DNA from: Agrococcus sp. Marseille-Q4369 | Lineage (GTDB): Bacteria; Actinomycetota; Actinomycetes; Actinomycetales; Microbacteriaceae | Direction: 5' to 3' | Length of the DNA stretch: 64,000 bases | Assembly: GCF_018308945.1 (NCBI RefSeq) | Contig: NZ_CP070501.1 | Coordinates: 682,001 to 746,000 of the forward strand | Shown: piece by piece, positions 42,639 to 54,745 of the stretch | Layout: every line of letters starts with the position of its first letter | Numbering within the stretch: position 1 is the first letter of the stretch | Program-made: the position numbers and the translations under genes | The notes under the pieces: generated by a model | What the model saw: the letters and a program-made list of their open reading frames with translations, nothing else | What the model was told of the DNA's origin: nothing | Databases searched by the model: none

Positions 42639-44048
42639 CTACGCCTCGAGATCTCCCGCGCGCGCGAGCAGCAGCGCCTCGGCCCCGATCGCGCGCTTGA
42701 GCACCCCGAGGTGCTGCGACTCGTTCGGGCTGTGCGCCATCGTGCCGGGGTCCTCGACGCCCGTCACGAGGATCTGCGCGCCCGGGAACTGGGCGACGAG
42801 GTCGGCGATGAACGGGATGGACCCGCCGATGCCGGCCTCGACGGGCTCCGCACCCCACGCATCCGCCATCGCGCGCTTCGCCTCCGCGGCGCCCCAGCCC
42901 GTCGCGTCGACGAGGAAGGGGTCGCCGAGGTCGACGTCGGTGATCTCGAGGTGCGCGCCGAACGGCACGTGCGCGCGCAAGTGGCGCTCGATCGCGGCGA
43001 ACGCGTCGGCGGCTGACTGGCCGGGCGCGATGCGGGTCGAGAGGCGGAAGCGCATCGTCGGGAGGATCGTGTTGGATGCGTCGGGCACGCTCGGCGCGTC
43101 GACGCCCGTGATCGTCGCGGCCGGCTTCGCCCACAGGCGGCGCAGCAGCGGCCCGGTGCCGATGAGCTCGACGCCATCGAGCACGGCGGCCTCGTCGCGG
43201 AGGTGCTGCTCCGACTGCTCGGGCACGTCGAGGTCGGCCTCGGTGAGTCCCTCGATCGCGACCGAGCCCTCGTCGTCCCAGATGGTCGCGGCGAGCTTCG
43301 CGAACGCGAGCATCGCATCCGGCACCGCCCCGCCGTACATGCCGGAATGGCTCGCGTGGCCGAGCGTCGTGATGCGCACGTTGAGCGCGACGTTGCCGCG
43401 CAGCGCGACCGTGAGCGAGGGCGTCTCGGTCGACCAGTTGTCGCTGTCGGCGACGACGATGACGTCGGCGCGCAGCGCGTCGGCGTGCAGCTCGAGGAAG
43501 CGCTTGAAGGAGCGGGAGCCGTGCTCCTCCTCCCCCTCGATGAAGAGCGCGAGGCCGACCTCGGGGTCGAGCACCTCGGCGAGCGCGCGGACGGCGGCGA
43601 TGTGCGTGATGACGCCGGCCTTGTCGTCGGAGGCGCCGCGGCCGTAGAGGCGGCCGTCGAGCTCGGTCGGCTCGAACGGGGGCGTGCGCCACAGCGCCTC
43701 GTCGCCCCACGGCTGCACGTCGTGGTGGGCGTAGAGCAGGATCGAGGGCTTGCCGCTCCGCGCCGCGCGGGTCGCGAGCACGGCGGGCTGGCCGAGCTCG
43801 TCGGAGTCGCCGATCGGCGCGCGCTCGATCGAGACGCGCTCGAAGACGCCGGTGCCCTCGGCGAGCGCCGCGACCGCCTCCGCGCTCTCCTGCACGCGCG
43901 CGGGGTCGTAGGCGTCCCACGAGACGGAGGGGATGCGCACGAGCGCCTTCAGGTCGTCGACGGCGCGGGCGAACCCGGCCTCGACGGCGGCGAGGATGGC
44001 CTGGTCGCGCTCGGGGAGCGCGCTGGAGTCTGCGGAGGCGTGAGTCAT
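42639..44048 (-). CDS. M20 family dipeptidase
   Basis: A 469-residue two-domain metallopeptidase. LLYAHHDVQPWGDEALW (about residues 100-116) has the first zinc histidine and aspartate, and DGRLYGRGASDDKAG (about 129-143) the bridging aspartate. LFIEGEEEHGSRSF (about 168-181) carries the catalytic and zinc glutamates. A dimerisation lid domain lies between about 190 and 320, and AHSPNES near 445 gives the last histidine. It is in the dipeptidase/carnosinase-like branch. The ATG at 44048 lies 7 nt after a TAGGAT box. Confidence 0.92.
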   Translation of the reverse strand: MTHASADSSALPERDQAILAAVEAGFARAVDDLKALVRIPSVSWDAYDPARVQESAEAVAALAEGTGVFERVSIERAPIGDSDELGQPAVLATRAARSGKPSILLYAHHDVQPWGDEALWRTPPFEPTELDGRLYGRGASDDKAGVITHIAAVRALAEVLDPEVGLALFIEGEEEHGSRSFKRFLELHADALRADVIVVADSDNWSTETPSLTVALRGNVALNVRITTLGHASHSGMYGGAVPDAMLAFAKLAATIWDDEGSVAIEGLTEADLDVPEQSEQHLRDEAAVLDGVELIGTGPLLRRLWAKPAATITGVDAPSVPDASNTILPTMRFRLSTRIAPGQSAADAFAAIERHLRAHVPFGAHLEITDVDLGDPFLVDATGWGAAEAKRAMADAWGAEPVEAGIGGSIPFIADLVAQFPGAQILVTGVEDPGTMAHSPNESQHLGVLKRAIGAEALLLARAGDLEA

Positions 44049-44055
44049 GCGCTCG

Positions 44056-44061
44056 ATCCTA
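44056..44061 (-). promoter_or_regulatory. Putative -10 box (TAGGAT), M20 dipeptidase
   Basis: TAGGAT lies 7 nt before the ATG at 44048. Confidence 0.4.
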
Positions 44062-44131
44062 GGCGCGGCCCCGGCACGTGCGCGGCGGTAGGATGAGGGT
44101 TCACCTGGCCGACAACGAGAAGGACCTCCCC

Positions 44132-44692
44132 GTGGCCCTGTTCCGCCGTTCCGCCGACGACAAGGCCGTCGCCGCTCCCGCGCCCGAGGCTCGTCGCACG
44201 CCCAAGCAGTCGGAGCAGGTCGCCCGCAATCGCCGGCCGCTCGTGCCGGAGGACCGCAAGGAAGCCCGTCGCCAGATGCAGGACAAGATGCGGGCGGAGC
44301 GCGAGAAGGCGCGCCGCGGCTTCGAGGCCGGCGACGAGAAGTACCTGCCGGCGCGCGACAAGGGCCCCGTGCGCCGCTACGTGCGCGACTTCGTCGACGC
44401 GCGGCTCTCCATCGGCACGCTCGCGATGCCGATGATGATCGTCGTGCTCGTGATGACGTTCCTCAACGACCCGCAGTGGCGCCTCATCGCGAACCTCGTG
44501 CTGTGGGGCTTCGTGATCATCGTCGTGCTCGACTCGGTCTTCATGGCGTGGCAGCTGCGGCGCGCGATCCGCGGCAAGTTCGGCGAGAAGGATGCGAAGG
44601 GTCACGGCTGGTACGCGACCATGCGGTCGGTGCAGCTGCCCTTCATGCGCATGCCGAAGCCGAAGACGAAGCTCTTCAAGTACCCGGAGTGA
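44132..44692 (+). CDS. DUF3043 family membrane protein
   Basis: A 186-residue actinobacterial protein of unknown function. The first 70 residues are highly charged (ARRTPKQSEQVARNRRPLV, then EDRKEARRQMQDKMRAEREKARRGF). After RDKGPVRRYVRDFVDARLS come two membrane helices, about residues 94-111 and 118-140. The end MPKPKTKLFKYPE is a family marker. The arrangement suggests a cytoplasmic basic arm with a two-helix anchor. The start is GTG 44132, 10 nt after GAGAAGGA; a GTG at 44078 would add 18 residues. Confidence 0.88.
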   Translation: MALFRRSADDKAVAAPAPEARRTPKQSEQVARNRRPLVPEDRKEARRQMQDKMRAEREKARRGFEAGDEKYLPARDKGPVRRYVRDFVDARLSIGTLAMPMMIVVLVMTFLNDPQWRLIANLVLWGFVIIVVLDSVFMAWQLRRAIRGKFGEKDAKGHGWYATMRSVQLPFMRMPKPKTKLFKYPE

Positions 44693-44708
44693 TCGGGTCG
44701 TCGGCCGA

Positions 44709-45728
44709 TCAGCCGGCGAGCAGCCCGCGGTTGACCTCGCGCGCCCAGCCGGGCCCGCGGTAGATGAACCCCGTGTAGCCCTGCACGAGCGCGGCGCCCG
44801 CGTCGAGCCGAGCGCGCACGTCTCCGGCGGTCTCGACGCCGCCGACCGACACGACGTCGATCGCGGCGGGCAGCTCGGCCCGCAGCAGGCGCAGCACCGC
44901 GAGCGAGCGCGACGCGACGGGAGGGCCCGACAGCCCGCCCGCGCCCGCGCGAGCCACCGCATCCGCCGCCGTCCGCAGCCCGTCGCGGCGGATCGTCGTG
45001 TTCGTCGCGACGATGCCGGCGAGCTCGAGGCGCGAGGCGAGCGCGGCGATGCCCGCGACCTGCTCGTCGTCGAGGTCGGGCGCGATCTTGACGAGCACGG
45101 GCACGGGGCCCGCCGCCTCGCGCACCGCGGCGAGCAGCGGCTCGAGCAGCCGCTCCTCCTGCAGGCCGCGGAGGCCCGGGGTGTTGGGCGAGGAGACGTT
45201 GACGGCGAGGTAGTCGGCGACCGGCGCGAGCAGGCGCGCGGAGTGCAGGTAGTCGGCCTCGACGGCTGCGGCGTCGTCCGCGTCGACGACGCGGCTCTTG
45301 CCGATGTTGACGCCGATCACCGGGCGGGAGCGCGCCTCGCGAGCTGCGGCGATGCGCTCGGCGGCGGCCGCCGCTCCCCCGTTGTTGAAGCCCATGCGAT
45401 TCACGAGCGCGCGGTCGTCGACGAGTCGGAAGAGCCGCGGCCGGTCGTTGCCGGGCTGCGGGCGCGCCGTGATGGTGCCGACCTCGACGTGGCCGAAGCC
45501 GAGCGCGCCGAGGCCCGCGATCATCGTCGCGTCCTTGTCGAAGCCCGCGGCGATGCCGAAGGGGGTCGGGAACTCGTGGCCGAGCGCGCGCGTCGTGAGC
45601 CGCGCATCCGTCCGCACCCCGGGGCGCGCGGCGCCGATCGCCCGGATCGCGGCGGCGCCGAGGTGGTGCGCGCGCTCGGGATCGATGTGCGCGAAGCCGT
45701 GCTGGAAGAGCAGGTCGTAGGCGGTCAC
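44709..45728 (-). CDS. pyrD: Dihydroorotate dehydrogenase, class 2
   Basis: A 339-residue membrane-associated quinone-linked flavoprotein of pyrimidine synthesis. The N-terminal membrane-binding part is [46 protein letters not shown] (about 53-70) and NRMGFNNGG (about 110-118) follow. [16 protein letters not shown] (about 169-184) contains the catalytic serine region typical of class 2, and [10 protein letters not shown] near the end binds the FMN phosphate. The GTG start overlaps the nrdR stop (GTGA). It is the last gene of hisD-nrdR-pyrD. Confidence 0.96.
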   Translation of the reverse strand: MTAYDLLFQHGFAHIDPERAHHLGAAAIRAIGAARPGVRTDARLTTRALGHEFPTPFGIAAGFDKDATMIAGLGALGFGHVEVGTITARPQPGNDRPRLFRLVDDRALVNRMGFNNGGAAAAAERIAAAREARSRPVIGVNIGKSRVVDADDAAAVEADYLHSARLLAPVADYLAVNVSSPNTPGLRGLQEERLLEPLLAAVREAAGPVPVLVKIAPDLDDEQVAGIAALASRLELAGIVATNTTIRRDGLRTAADAVARAGAGGLSGPPVASRSLAVLRLLRAELPAAIDVVSVGGVETAGDVRARLDAGAALVQGYTGFIYRGPGWAREVNRGLLAG

Positions 45729-46204
45729 CGGTCGTCCTCGGCGCCGCCCGCCGCCGCCGCGCGCTCCTCGCGGAGCGCACGGATGGCCGACTCGAAGTCG
45801 TCGAGCGAGTCGAAGGCGTTGTAGACGCTCGCGAAGCGGAGGTAGGCGACCTCGTCGAGCGCGCGCAGCGGCGGCAGCACCGCGAGGCCGATCTCGTTCG
45901 CGTCGATCTGGCTCGCGCCGGTCGCGCGCACGCTCTCCTCGACCGCTTGCGCGACGCTCGCGAGGTCGGCGTCGGTGACGGGGCGCCCGCGCACCGCCTT
46001 CCGCACGCCCTCGATGACCTTCTCGCGCCGGAAGGGCTCGAGCACGCCCGAGCGCTTCACGACCGAGAGGCTCGCGGTCTCGACGGTCGTGAACCGGCGC
46101 CCGCACTCGGTGCACTGGCGCCGGCGGCGGATCGACGTGCCGTCGTCGGTCGTGCGCGAGTCGACGACGCGCGAGTCTGGGTTGCGGCAGAACGGGCAGT
46201 GCAT
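45725..46204 (-). CDS. nrdR: Transcriptional repressor NrdR
   Basis: A 159-residue repressor of ribonucleotide reductase genes. The N-terminal zinc ribbon has [15 protein letters not shown] and [10 protein letters not shown], four cysteines. The ATP-cone domain spans about residues 49-140 ([23 protein letters not shown] at its start), sensing dATP and ATP. The Ala/Glu-rich tail ends the protein. The ATG at 46204 overlaps the hisD stop by one base, so the genes are coupled. Confidence 0.97.
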   Translation of the reverse strand: MHCPFCRNPDSRVVDSRTTDDGTSIRRRRQCTECGRRFTTVETASLSVVKRSGVLEPFRREKVIEGVRKAVRGRPVTDADLASVAQAVEESVRATGASQIDANEIGLAVLPPLRALDEVAYLRFASVYNAFDSLDDFESAIRALREERAAAAGGAEDDR

Positions 46205-47514
46205 CAGCGCGCCTCCTCGAATCGGGCGTCGATCGCCTCGCCGTGCGCGGGCAGGCCCTCGGCGCCGGCGAGCGCGACGACATCGGCGCGCACCGCCTCG
46301 AGCGCCGCGCGGTCGTAGCGCACGACCTGCTGCGGTCGCAGGAAGGTCGCGGCGCCGAGTCCCGCGACGCGTCGCGCCTGGCCGCCCGTCGGCAGCACGT
46401 GGTTGGAGCCGGCGGCGTAGTCGCCGAGGCTCACGGGCGCGTGCGGGCCGAGGAAGATCGCACCTGCGTGACGGATGCGCGCGAGCACCCCGTCGTCGTC
46501 GCCGGTCTGGATCTCGAGGTGCTCGGGCGCGTAGGCGTCGCTCACGCGAGCGGCGGCCTCGAGGTCGGCGACGAGCACGATCGCCGACTGCTCGCCGGCG
46601 AGCGACGTCGCGACGCGCTCGGCGGCGGCGGTCGCGGCCGCGCGGCGGGCGACGGATGCGTCGACCCGGTCGGCGAGGTCGGCGCTGTCGGTCACGAGCA
46701 CGGCCGCCGCGAGCTCGTCGTGCTCGGCTTGGCTCACGAGGTCGGCGGCGACGAGCTCGGGGTCGGCGGCGTCGTCGGCGATGACGAGGATCTCGGTCGG
46801 GCCGGCTTCCGCATCGACGCGCACGCGTCCGGCGACGGCGCGCTTCGCCGCGGCGACGAAGACGTTGCCGGGGCCGGTGACGACGTCGACGGGGTCGAGC
46901 CCGATGCCCGGCACGCCGTGCGCGAAGGCCCCGATCGCGCCCGCGCCGCCCATCGCGTAGACCTCGTCGACGCCGAGCAGCGCGCACGCCGCGAGGATCG
47001 TCGGGTGCGGGAGCCCGCCGTGCTCGGCTTGCGCGGGGCTCGCGACGGCGATCGAGCCGACGCCCGCAGCCTGCGCCGCGACGACGTTCATGACGACGCT
47101 CGAGGGGTAGACGGCCTTGCCGCCCGGCACGTAGAGGCCGACCCGGTCGACCGGCTGCCAGCGCAGCTCGACGACCGCGCCCGGCGCGAGCTCGACGGAG
47201 GTCGGCGGCGGCACCTGGGCTGCGGAGCCGACGCGCACGCGTGCGATCGCCGTCTCGAGCGCGGTGCGGACGGTCGGCTCGAGCGCGTCGAGCGCCTGCT
47301 CGACCGCCTCGGCCGGCACGCGGAGCTCGGCGGGCCGCACGCCGTCGAAGCGCTGGGCCTGCGCGACGAGCGCGTCGGCGCCGCGCTCGCGCACGTCGGC
47401 GATGAGCTCCTGCGCCGCGGGCAGCGCGCGCTCGACGTCGACAGCGGGCCGCGGCAGCAGCGCGCGCAGCTCCTGATCCCCGGGCAGCGTCGTGAGGTCG
47501 AGTCGTCGGAGCAT
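46204..47514 (-). CDS. hisD: Histidinol dehydrogenase
   Basis: A 436-residue enzyme of the last two steps of histidine synthesis, oxidising histidinol with [31 protein letters not shown] (about residues 117-144) is the NAD-binding stretch. [19 protein letters not shown] (about 200-218) and [12 protein letters not shown] (about 231-242) follow. [15 protein letters not shown] (about 257-271) carries the zinc and substrate residues. I choose the ATG at 47514, 7 nt after a TACGAT box. The ATG at 47523 lies inside the promoter and has no ribosome site. Confidence 0.96.
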   Translation of the reverse strand: MLRRLDLTTLPGDQELRALLPRPAVDVERALPAAQELIADVRERGADALVAQAQRFDGVRPAELRVPAEAVEQALDALEPTVRTALETAIARVRVGSAAQVPPPTSVELAPGAVVELRWQPVDRVGLYVPGGKAVYPSSVVMNVVAAQAAGVGSIAVASPAQAEHGGLPHPTILAACALLGVDEVYAMGGAGAIGAFAHGVPGIGLDPVDVVTGPGNVFVAAAKRAVAGRVRVDAEAGPTEILVIADDAADPELVAADLVSQAEHDELAAAVLVTDSADLADRVDASVARRAAATAAAERVATSLAGEQSAIVLVADLEAAARVSDAYAPEHLEIQTGDDDGVLARIRHAGAIFLGPHAPVSLGDYAAGSNHVLPTGGQARRVAGLGAATFLRPQQVVRYDRAALEAVRADVVALAGAEGLPAHGEAIDARFEEAR

Positions 47515-47521
47515 GGCCTCC

Positions 47522-47527
47522 ATCGTA
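47522..47527 (-). promoter_or_regulatory. Putative -10 box (TACGAT), hisD operon
   Basis: TACGAT lies 7 nt before the ATG at 47514. The repeat array begins about 24 nt upstream of it. Confidence 0.4.
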
Positions 47528-47550
47528 TTCGCGCTGCGCCCCGCCCGTCG

Positions 47551-47709
47551 CGAGCGGTCACTCCAGCCCCCGAGCGGTCAGTTCCGCCTGTGAGCGGTCA
47601 GTTCGGTCTGCGAGCGGTCAGTTCCGCCTGTGAGCGGTCAGCTCGGCCTGCGAGCGGTCAGTTCGGTCTGCGAGCGGTCAGTTCCGCGCGTGACAGGTCA
47701 CGACGCGGA
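47551..47709. repeat. Tandem array A: eight 20-nt units
   Basis: Units begin at 47551 and every 20 nt to 47691. The consensus is CGAGCGGTCAGTTCGGCCTG, with C/T at the first base and C/G and C/T changes near the middle. The first and last units are degenerate. A 20-nt period is not a multiple of 3, so it does not encode a steady peptide repeat. It is separated from array B by about 35 nt. Confidence 0.9.
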
Positions 47710-47744
47710 GTCCCGCGCAAGAGCGCTCCATCCACCCGCGCACC

Positions 47745-47923
47745 GACCGCTCACGCGCCGGACTGAGCAGTCGGGCGCGCACCTGACCGGTCACGCGCGG
47801 AGCTGACCGGTCACGCGCGGAACTGACCGGTCACGCGCGGAACTGACCGGTCACGCGCGGAGCTGACCGGTCGCGGGCCGAGTTGACCGCTCGGGCGCGG
47901 AAGTGACCGCTCGAGGTGCGCGG
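47745..47923. repeat. Tandem array B: nine 20-nt units, inverted relative to array A
   Basis: Units begin at 47745 and every 20 nt to 47905, ending at the dnaE stop codon. The consensus is GACCGGTCACGCGCGGAACT. The reverse complement of array A, rotated, reads GACCGCTCGCAGGCGGAACT, so B is an inverted copy of the same unit family. Together they form an imperfect inverted repeat about 370 nt long. Their spacing is regular, and no gene or promoter is visible inside. Confidence 0.9.
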
Positions 47924-51433
<3,510 letters not shown>

Positions 51434-51490
51434 GGCCCCTCGATCCTACGGCGGGGGGCCCACCGCCGGCGGCGGCGCGCTCGCCCGCTG

Positions 51491-52411
51491 CTACTCCTCG
51501 CGCAGCACGTCGAGCGCGTGCGCGAGCTCGGGCGAGGGCTCGGACGAGAAGACCGCCCACTCCCCCGTGCCGGGGTGCTTGAAGCCGAGCCGCACCGCGT
51601 GCAGCCACTGCCGCTCGAGCCCCAGCCGGGCGCTCACCGTGGGGTCGGCGCCGTACATCGCGTCGCCGAGGCACGGATGCCTCCTGGCCGCCATGTGCAC
51701 GCGGATCTGATGGGTGCGCCCCGTCTCGAGCTGCACCTCGAGCAGGCTGCCGCCGCGGAACGCCTCGAGCGTCTCGTAGTGCGTCACGGCGTGCTTGCCG
51801 CTCGAGACGACCGCGAAGCGCCACTCATGATTGGGATGCCGCCCGATGGGCGCGTCGATCGTGCCGGCGAGCGGATCCGGGTGGCCCTGCACCGCCGCGC
51901 GGTAGGTCTTCTCAACCTCGCGGTCGTGGAAGGCGGCCTTGAGCCGCGAGTAGGCGCGCTCGCTCTTCGCGACCACCATGAGCCCGCTCGTGCCGGCGTC
52001 GAGCCGGTGCACGACGCCCTGGCGCTCGGCCGCTCCGGAGGTCGCGATGCGGAAGCCGGCGGCGGCGAGCGCCCCGACGACCGTCGGCCCCTGCCAGCCC
52101 ATGCTCGGGTGCGCCGCGACGCCCGCGGGCTTGTCGACCACGACGATGTCGTCGTCGTCGTGCACGATGCCGAGGTCGGGCACGGGCGTCGCGACGATCG
52201 TGGGCTCCTCGCGCGGCTGCCAGGAGAGGTCGAGCCACGCGTCGCCGCGCAGCCGATCGGACTTGCCGAGCACGGCGCCGTCCTGCACGGCGCCGCCGCT
52301 CTCGAGCATCGCGACGACCGCGGTGCGCGAGAGGCCGAGCAGCCGCGCGATGCCGGCGTCGGCGCGCGAGCCGTCGAGCCCGGGCGGCACCTGCAGGAAG
52401 CGGGACTCCAT
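51491..52411 (-). CDS. RluD/RluA family 23S rRNA pseudouridine synthase
   Basis: A 306-residue RNA-modifying enzyme. An S4-type RNA-binding domain is at the N-terminus ([22 protein letters not shown]). The catalytic motif is [19 protein letters not shown] (about residues 131-149), with the essential aspartate. [22 protein letters not shown] (about 229-250) is the second family motif. It pseudouridylates 23S rRNA, probably at the RluD positions, which is inferred. Its ATG overlaps the lspA stop (TGATG), so the two genes are coupled. Confidence 0.93.
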   Translation of the reverse strand: MESRFLQVPPGLDGSRADAGIARLLGLSRTAVVAMLESGGAVQDGAVLGKSDRLRGDAWLDLSWQPREEPTIVATPVPDLGIVHDDDDIVVVDKPAGVAAHPSMGWQGPTVVGALAAAGFRIATSGAAERQGVVHRLDAGTSGLMVVAKSERAYSRLKAAFHDREVEKTYRAAVQGHPDPLAGTIDAPIGRHPNHEWRFAVVSSGKHAVTHYETLEAFRGGSLLEVQLETGRTHQIRVHMAARRHPCLGDAMYGADPTVSARLGLERQWLHAVRLGFKHPGTGEWAVFSSEPSPELAHALDVLREE

Positions 52412-53010
52412 CAGTCGCGCGCGCCCTCTGCGTCAGCACCCGGCTCGCCGGACGCATCCGCCGCCTTCGGCTCGTCGGTGTGCCGCTGCCCGTCGAGGCC
52501 GATGTTCAGCAGCACGAGCAGCACGATGCCGATCATCGACGAGACGATGAAGATGTCGGCGACGTTGAAGATCGCCGGGAAGCCCCACACCTGGATGAAG
52601 TCGACGACGTGGCCGACGAAGAAGCCCGGCTCGCGCGTGAGGCGGTCGGTGAGGTTGCCGAGCGTGCCGCCGAGGAGGCCGCCGAACGCGGCCGCCCACC
52701 AGATGGAGCGGATGCGTCGCAGCTGCGTGATGATCACCACGACGACCGCGGCGGCGAGGATCGTGAAGATCCAGGTCGAGCCGGCCGCGAGCGAGAACGC
52801 CGCGCCGGGGTTCCGCACGAAGTGCCACTGGAGCACCTCGCCGAGCACCTGCCGGCGCTCCCCCTCGGCCATCTCGGCGATGACCCACTCCTTCGCGAGG
52901 AAGTCGCCGAGCCAGACGAGCGCCGCGACCCCGAGCACGAGCCCCAGCGTGCGCCAGGAGCGCGCCGCCGCGGCCGCGCCCGGGGTCTCGGGTGCAGCGT
53001 CGAGCGTCAC
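52411..53010 (-). CDS. lspA: Lipoprotein signal peptidase
   Basis: A 199-residue aspartic membrane peptidase that removes signal peptides from lipoproteins. Four helices lie near residues 20-38, 70-92, 95-120 and 145-170. [11 protein letters not shown] (about 63-73) and the catalytic aspartates in [11 protein letters not shown] and [11 protein letters not shown] are present and spaced as in LspA. The C-terminus is longer than usual and Asp/Glu/Ala rich. The GTG at 53010 gives the family N-terminus. Several lipoproteins in this window would be its substrates. Confidence 0.95.
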   Translation of the reverse strand: MTLDAAPETPGAAAAARSWRTLGLVLGVAALVWLGDFLAKEWVIAEMAEGERRQVLGEVLQWHFVRNPGAAFSLAAGSTWIFTILAAAVVVVIITQLRRIRSIWWAAAFGGLLGGTLGNLTDRLTREPGFFVGHVVDFIQVWGFPAIFNVADIFIVSSMIGIVLLVLLNIGLDGQRHTDEPKAADASGEPGADAEGARD

Positions 53011-53018
53011 CGAGCGGC

Positions 53019-53813
53019 TCAGCTGCCGCCCTGGCCGCCGAAGGCGAGCGACGACGACCGGTCGAGGTCGCGCAGCTGGCTCTCGATGTAGCCGCGCAGC
53101 TTGAGTCGGTAGTCGCGCTCGAAGCTCTTGAGCTCGTCGATCTTCTGCTCGAGCAGGCCCTTCTGCTCGTCGAGGCGGGCCTTGGTCTGGTCGAACTCCT
53201 GCTCGAGCAGCGACTTGCGCTCCTCGGCGGCCTCCTCGATCCGCTGGGCGGTCTGCTCAGCGGCGGCGACGAGCTCGTCGCGCTTGCGCTCGCCCTCAGC
53301 GACGTGCTCGTCGTGCAGGCGCTGCGCGAGCACGATGAGGCTGTTGGCCTCGGTCTGCACGGGGTTCGCCGCCTCGGCGGCCGGCGCGGCCTGCGCGGCG
53401 CTCTCCTGCTGCTCGGCGAGCTGCTGCTTGAGCTGCTCGTTCTCGGCGCGGAGGGCGTCGAGCTCGGCGGTGTCGACCCGAGCGCTCTCGGGCTCGGCGG
53501 CTGCGACGGGCTCGGCCTGCTCGACCGGCGCGGCGTCGCGCTCGGCGAGCTGCTGCTTGAGCTGCTCGTTCTCGGCCCGCAGGGCGTCGAGCTCCGCGGT
53601 GTCGACCTCGGCGGTCGTCGCGGGCTCGGCGGGGGCGATGCCCTGGCGGAGCTGCTCGTTCTCGGCCCGGAGCCCGTCGTTCTCCTCGATGAGGCGACGC
53701 AGCTCGGTGACGACCTCGTCGAGGAAGTCGTCGACCTCGTCCTGGTCGTAGCCGTCGCGGAAGCGCGTCGTCTCGAAGCGCTTGTGGACGACGTCGTCAG
53801 GAGTCAGTGCCAT
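53019..53813 (-). CDS. divIVA: DivIVA/Wag31 polar growth and division protein
   Basis: A 264-residue coiled-coil protein that marks poles and septa by binding curved membrane and recruiting wall-synthesis factors. The N-terminal lipid-binding part reads LTPDDVVHKRFETTRFRDGYDQDEVDDFLDEVV (residues 3-35). Coiled coils follow, interrupted by two near-identical copies of VDTAELDALRAENEQLKQQL at about residues 69-88 and 112-131. The C-terminal coiled coil starts near 160. Upstream is yggT and downstream lspA, all leftward. The ATG is at 53813. Confidence 0.96.
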   Translation of the reverse strand: MALTPDDVVHKRFETTRFRDGYDQDEVDDFLDEVVTELRRLIEENDGLRAENEQLRQGIAPAEPATTAEVDTAELDALRAENEQLKQQLAERDAAPVEQAEPVAAAEPESARVDTAELDALRAENEQLKQQLAEQQESAAQAAPAAEAANPVQTEANSLIVLAQRLHDEHVAEGERKRDELVAAAEQTAQRIEEAAEERKSLLEQEFDQTKARLDEQKGLLEQKIDELKSFERDYRLKLRGYIESQLRDLDRSSSLAFGGQGGS

Positions 53814-53928
53814 GGCTTGCCTTTCTTCGTCGGCTGCCCGGCCCGAGCGGGCCTGCAGCGCAGATTCACTGTACCCGCCCTCGGACGGCATCCTGTCGAT
53901 CCTAGCCAAGCGCCGACCGAGCGCGCGC

Positions 53929-54237
53929 TCAGGCGGGCAGGAGCCGGAACGGACCGACGATTGTCATGAGGAGCAGGAGCGCGAGCATGAGCACGACCAT
54001 CGCGAGGTCGAGCATCGCGCCGCCGACGCGCACGGGCTTCACGAACCGGCGCACGAACCGCAGCGGCGGGTCGGTCAGCCGGAGGATCCACACCGACACG
54101 ACGAGCCAGAAGCCCGTCGGCCGCCAGTCGCGCCGCACCTGCCGCACGAGATCGACGACGATGCGCGCGAAGAGGAGGTAGAACGCGAGCAGCGCGGCGG
54201 TGTGGACGACCCAGGCGAGGATCGAGACGAGCACCAC
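53929..54237 (-). CDS. yggT: YggT family membrane protein
   Basis: A 102-residue protein with two hydrophobic helices, about residues 5-28 and 76-95. Between them is RDWRPTGFWLVVSVWILRLTDPPLRFVRRFVKPVRVGG, whose TDPPLRFVRR motif is characteristic of YggT. The family is linked to division-site or osmotic functions by its constant position beside sepF; the molecular role is unknown. It lies 10 nt after sepF. Confidence 0.93.
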   Translation of the reverse strand: MVLVSILAWVVHTAALLAFYLLFARIVVDLVRQVRRDWRPTGFWLVVSVWILRLTDPPLRFVRRFVKPVRVGGAMLDLAMVVLMLALLLLMTIVGPFRLLPA

Positions 54238-54247
54238 GGGGCGCGCG

Positions 54248-54718
54248 TCAGTGCGAGAAGACGGCCGAGTCGGCGTCCTCGTCGATCGAGCGCGCGCCGG
54301 AGACGGCGATGTGCTCGGGCGTCAGCAGGTAGACCTTCGTCGTCACGCGCTCGATGCGGCCCTCGAGGCCCTGCGTGAGCCCGGCGGAGAAGTCGATCAG
54401 GCGACGCGCGTCGCCGTCGGTCATCTGCGACAGGTTGATGATCACGGGCGTGCCGGCGCGGAACGCCTCGGCGATCGCCTTCGCGTCCTTGTACTGGCGC
54501 GGGTGCACCGTGAGGATCTCGCTCATGTCGTTCACCTTCTGGCTCGCGCGGAGCTTCGTGACGGGTGCGCGGCGCGGCTCCTCGGCCGCGCGCTCGCGCA
54601 CAGGCTGGGGCGCGCGCTCCTCGTTCTCGGCCCGCTCGACAGGACGGACCTCCTGGGTCAGCTCGTCCTCCTCGGCGAAGCCGAAGTAGATCGCAGCCTT
54701 CTTGAGTGCGTTGCTCAT
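54248..54718 (-). CDS. sepF: Cell division protein SepF
   Basis: A 156-residue membrane anchor of the FtsZ ring. The N-terminal amphipathic helix is ALKKAAIYFGFAEEDEL. A charged variable linker with AEEPRRAP follows. The conserved C-terminal domain starts near residue 66 (SEILTVHPRQYKDAKAIAEAFRAGTPVIINLSQM) and continues RRLIDFSAGLTQGLEGRIERV. In actinobacteria SepF does the work of FtsA and ZipA, absent here. The ATG at 54718 follows GAGGATCCC. Confidence 0.96.
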   Translation of the reverse strand: MSNALKKAAIYFGFAEEDELTQEVRPVERAENEERAPQPVRERAAEEPRRAPVTKLRASQKVNDMSEILTVHPRQYKDAKAIAEAFRAGTPVIINLSQMTDGDARRLIDFSAGLTQGLEGRIERVTTKVYLLTPEHIAVSGARSIDEDADSAVFSH

Positions 54719-54745
54719 GGGATCCTCCTCGTGGCTGGGTTCACG

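Noticed and set aside
47551-47766. Repeat-peptide gene through array A
   Set aside because: The frame is open, but the 20-nt period means the peptide repeats only every 60 nt, and there is no start or ribosome site that fits.
47551-47923. CRISPR array
   Set aside because: Units are contiguous with no unique spacers, the array is inverted in the middle, and no cas genes are nearby.
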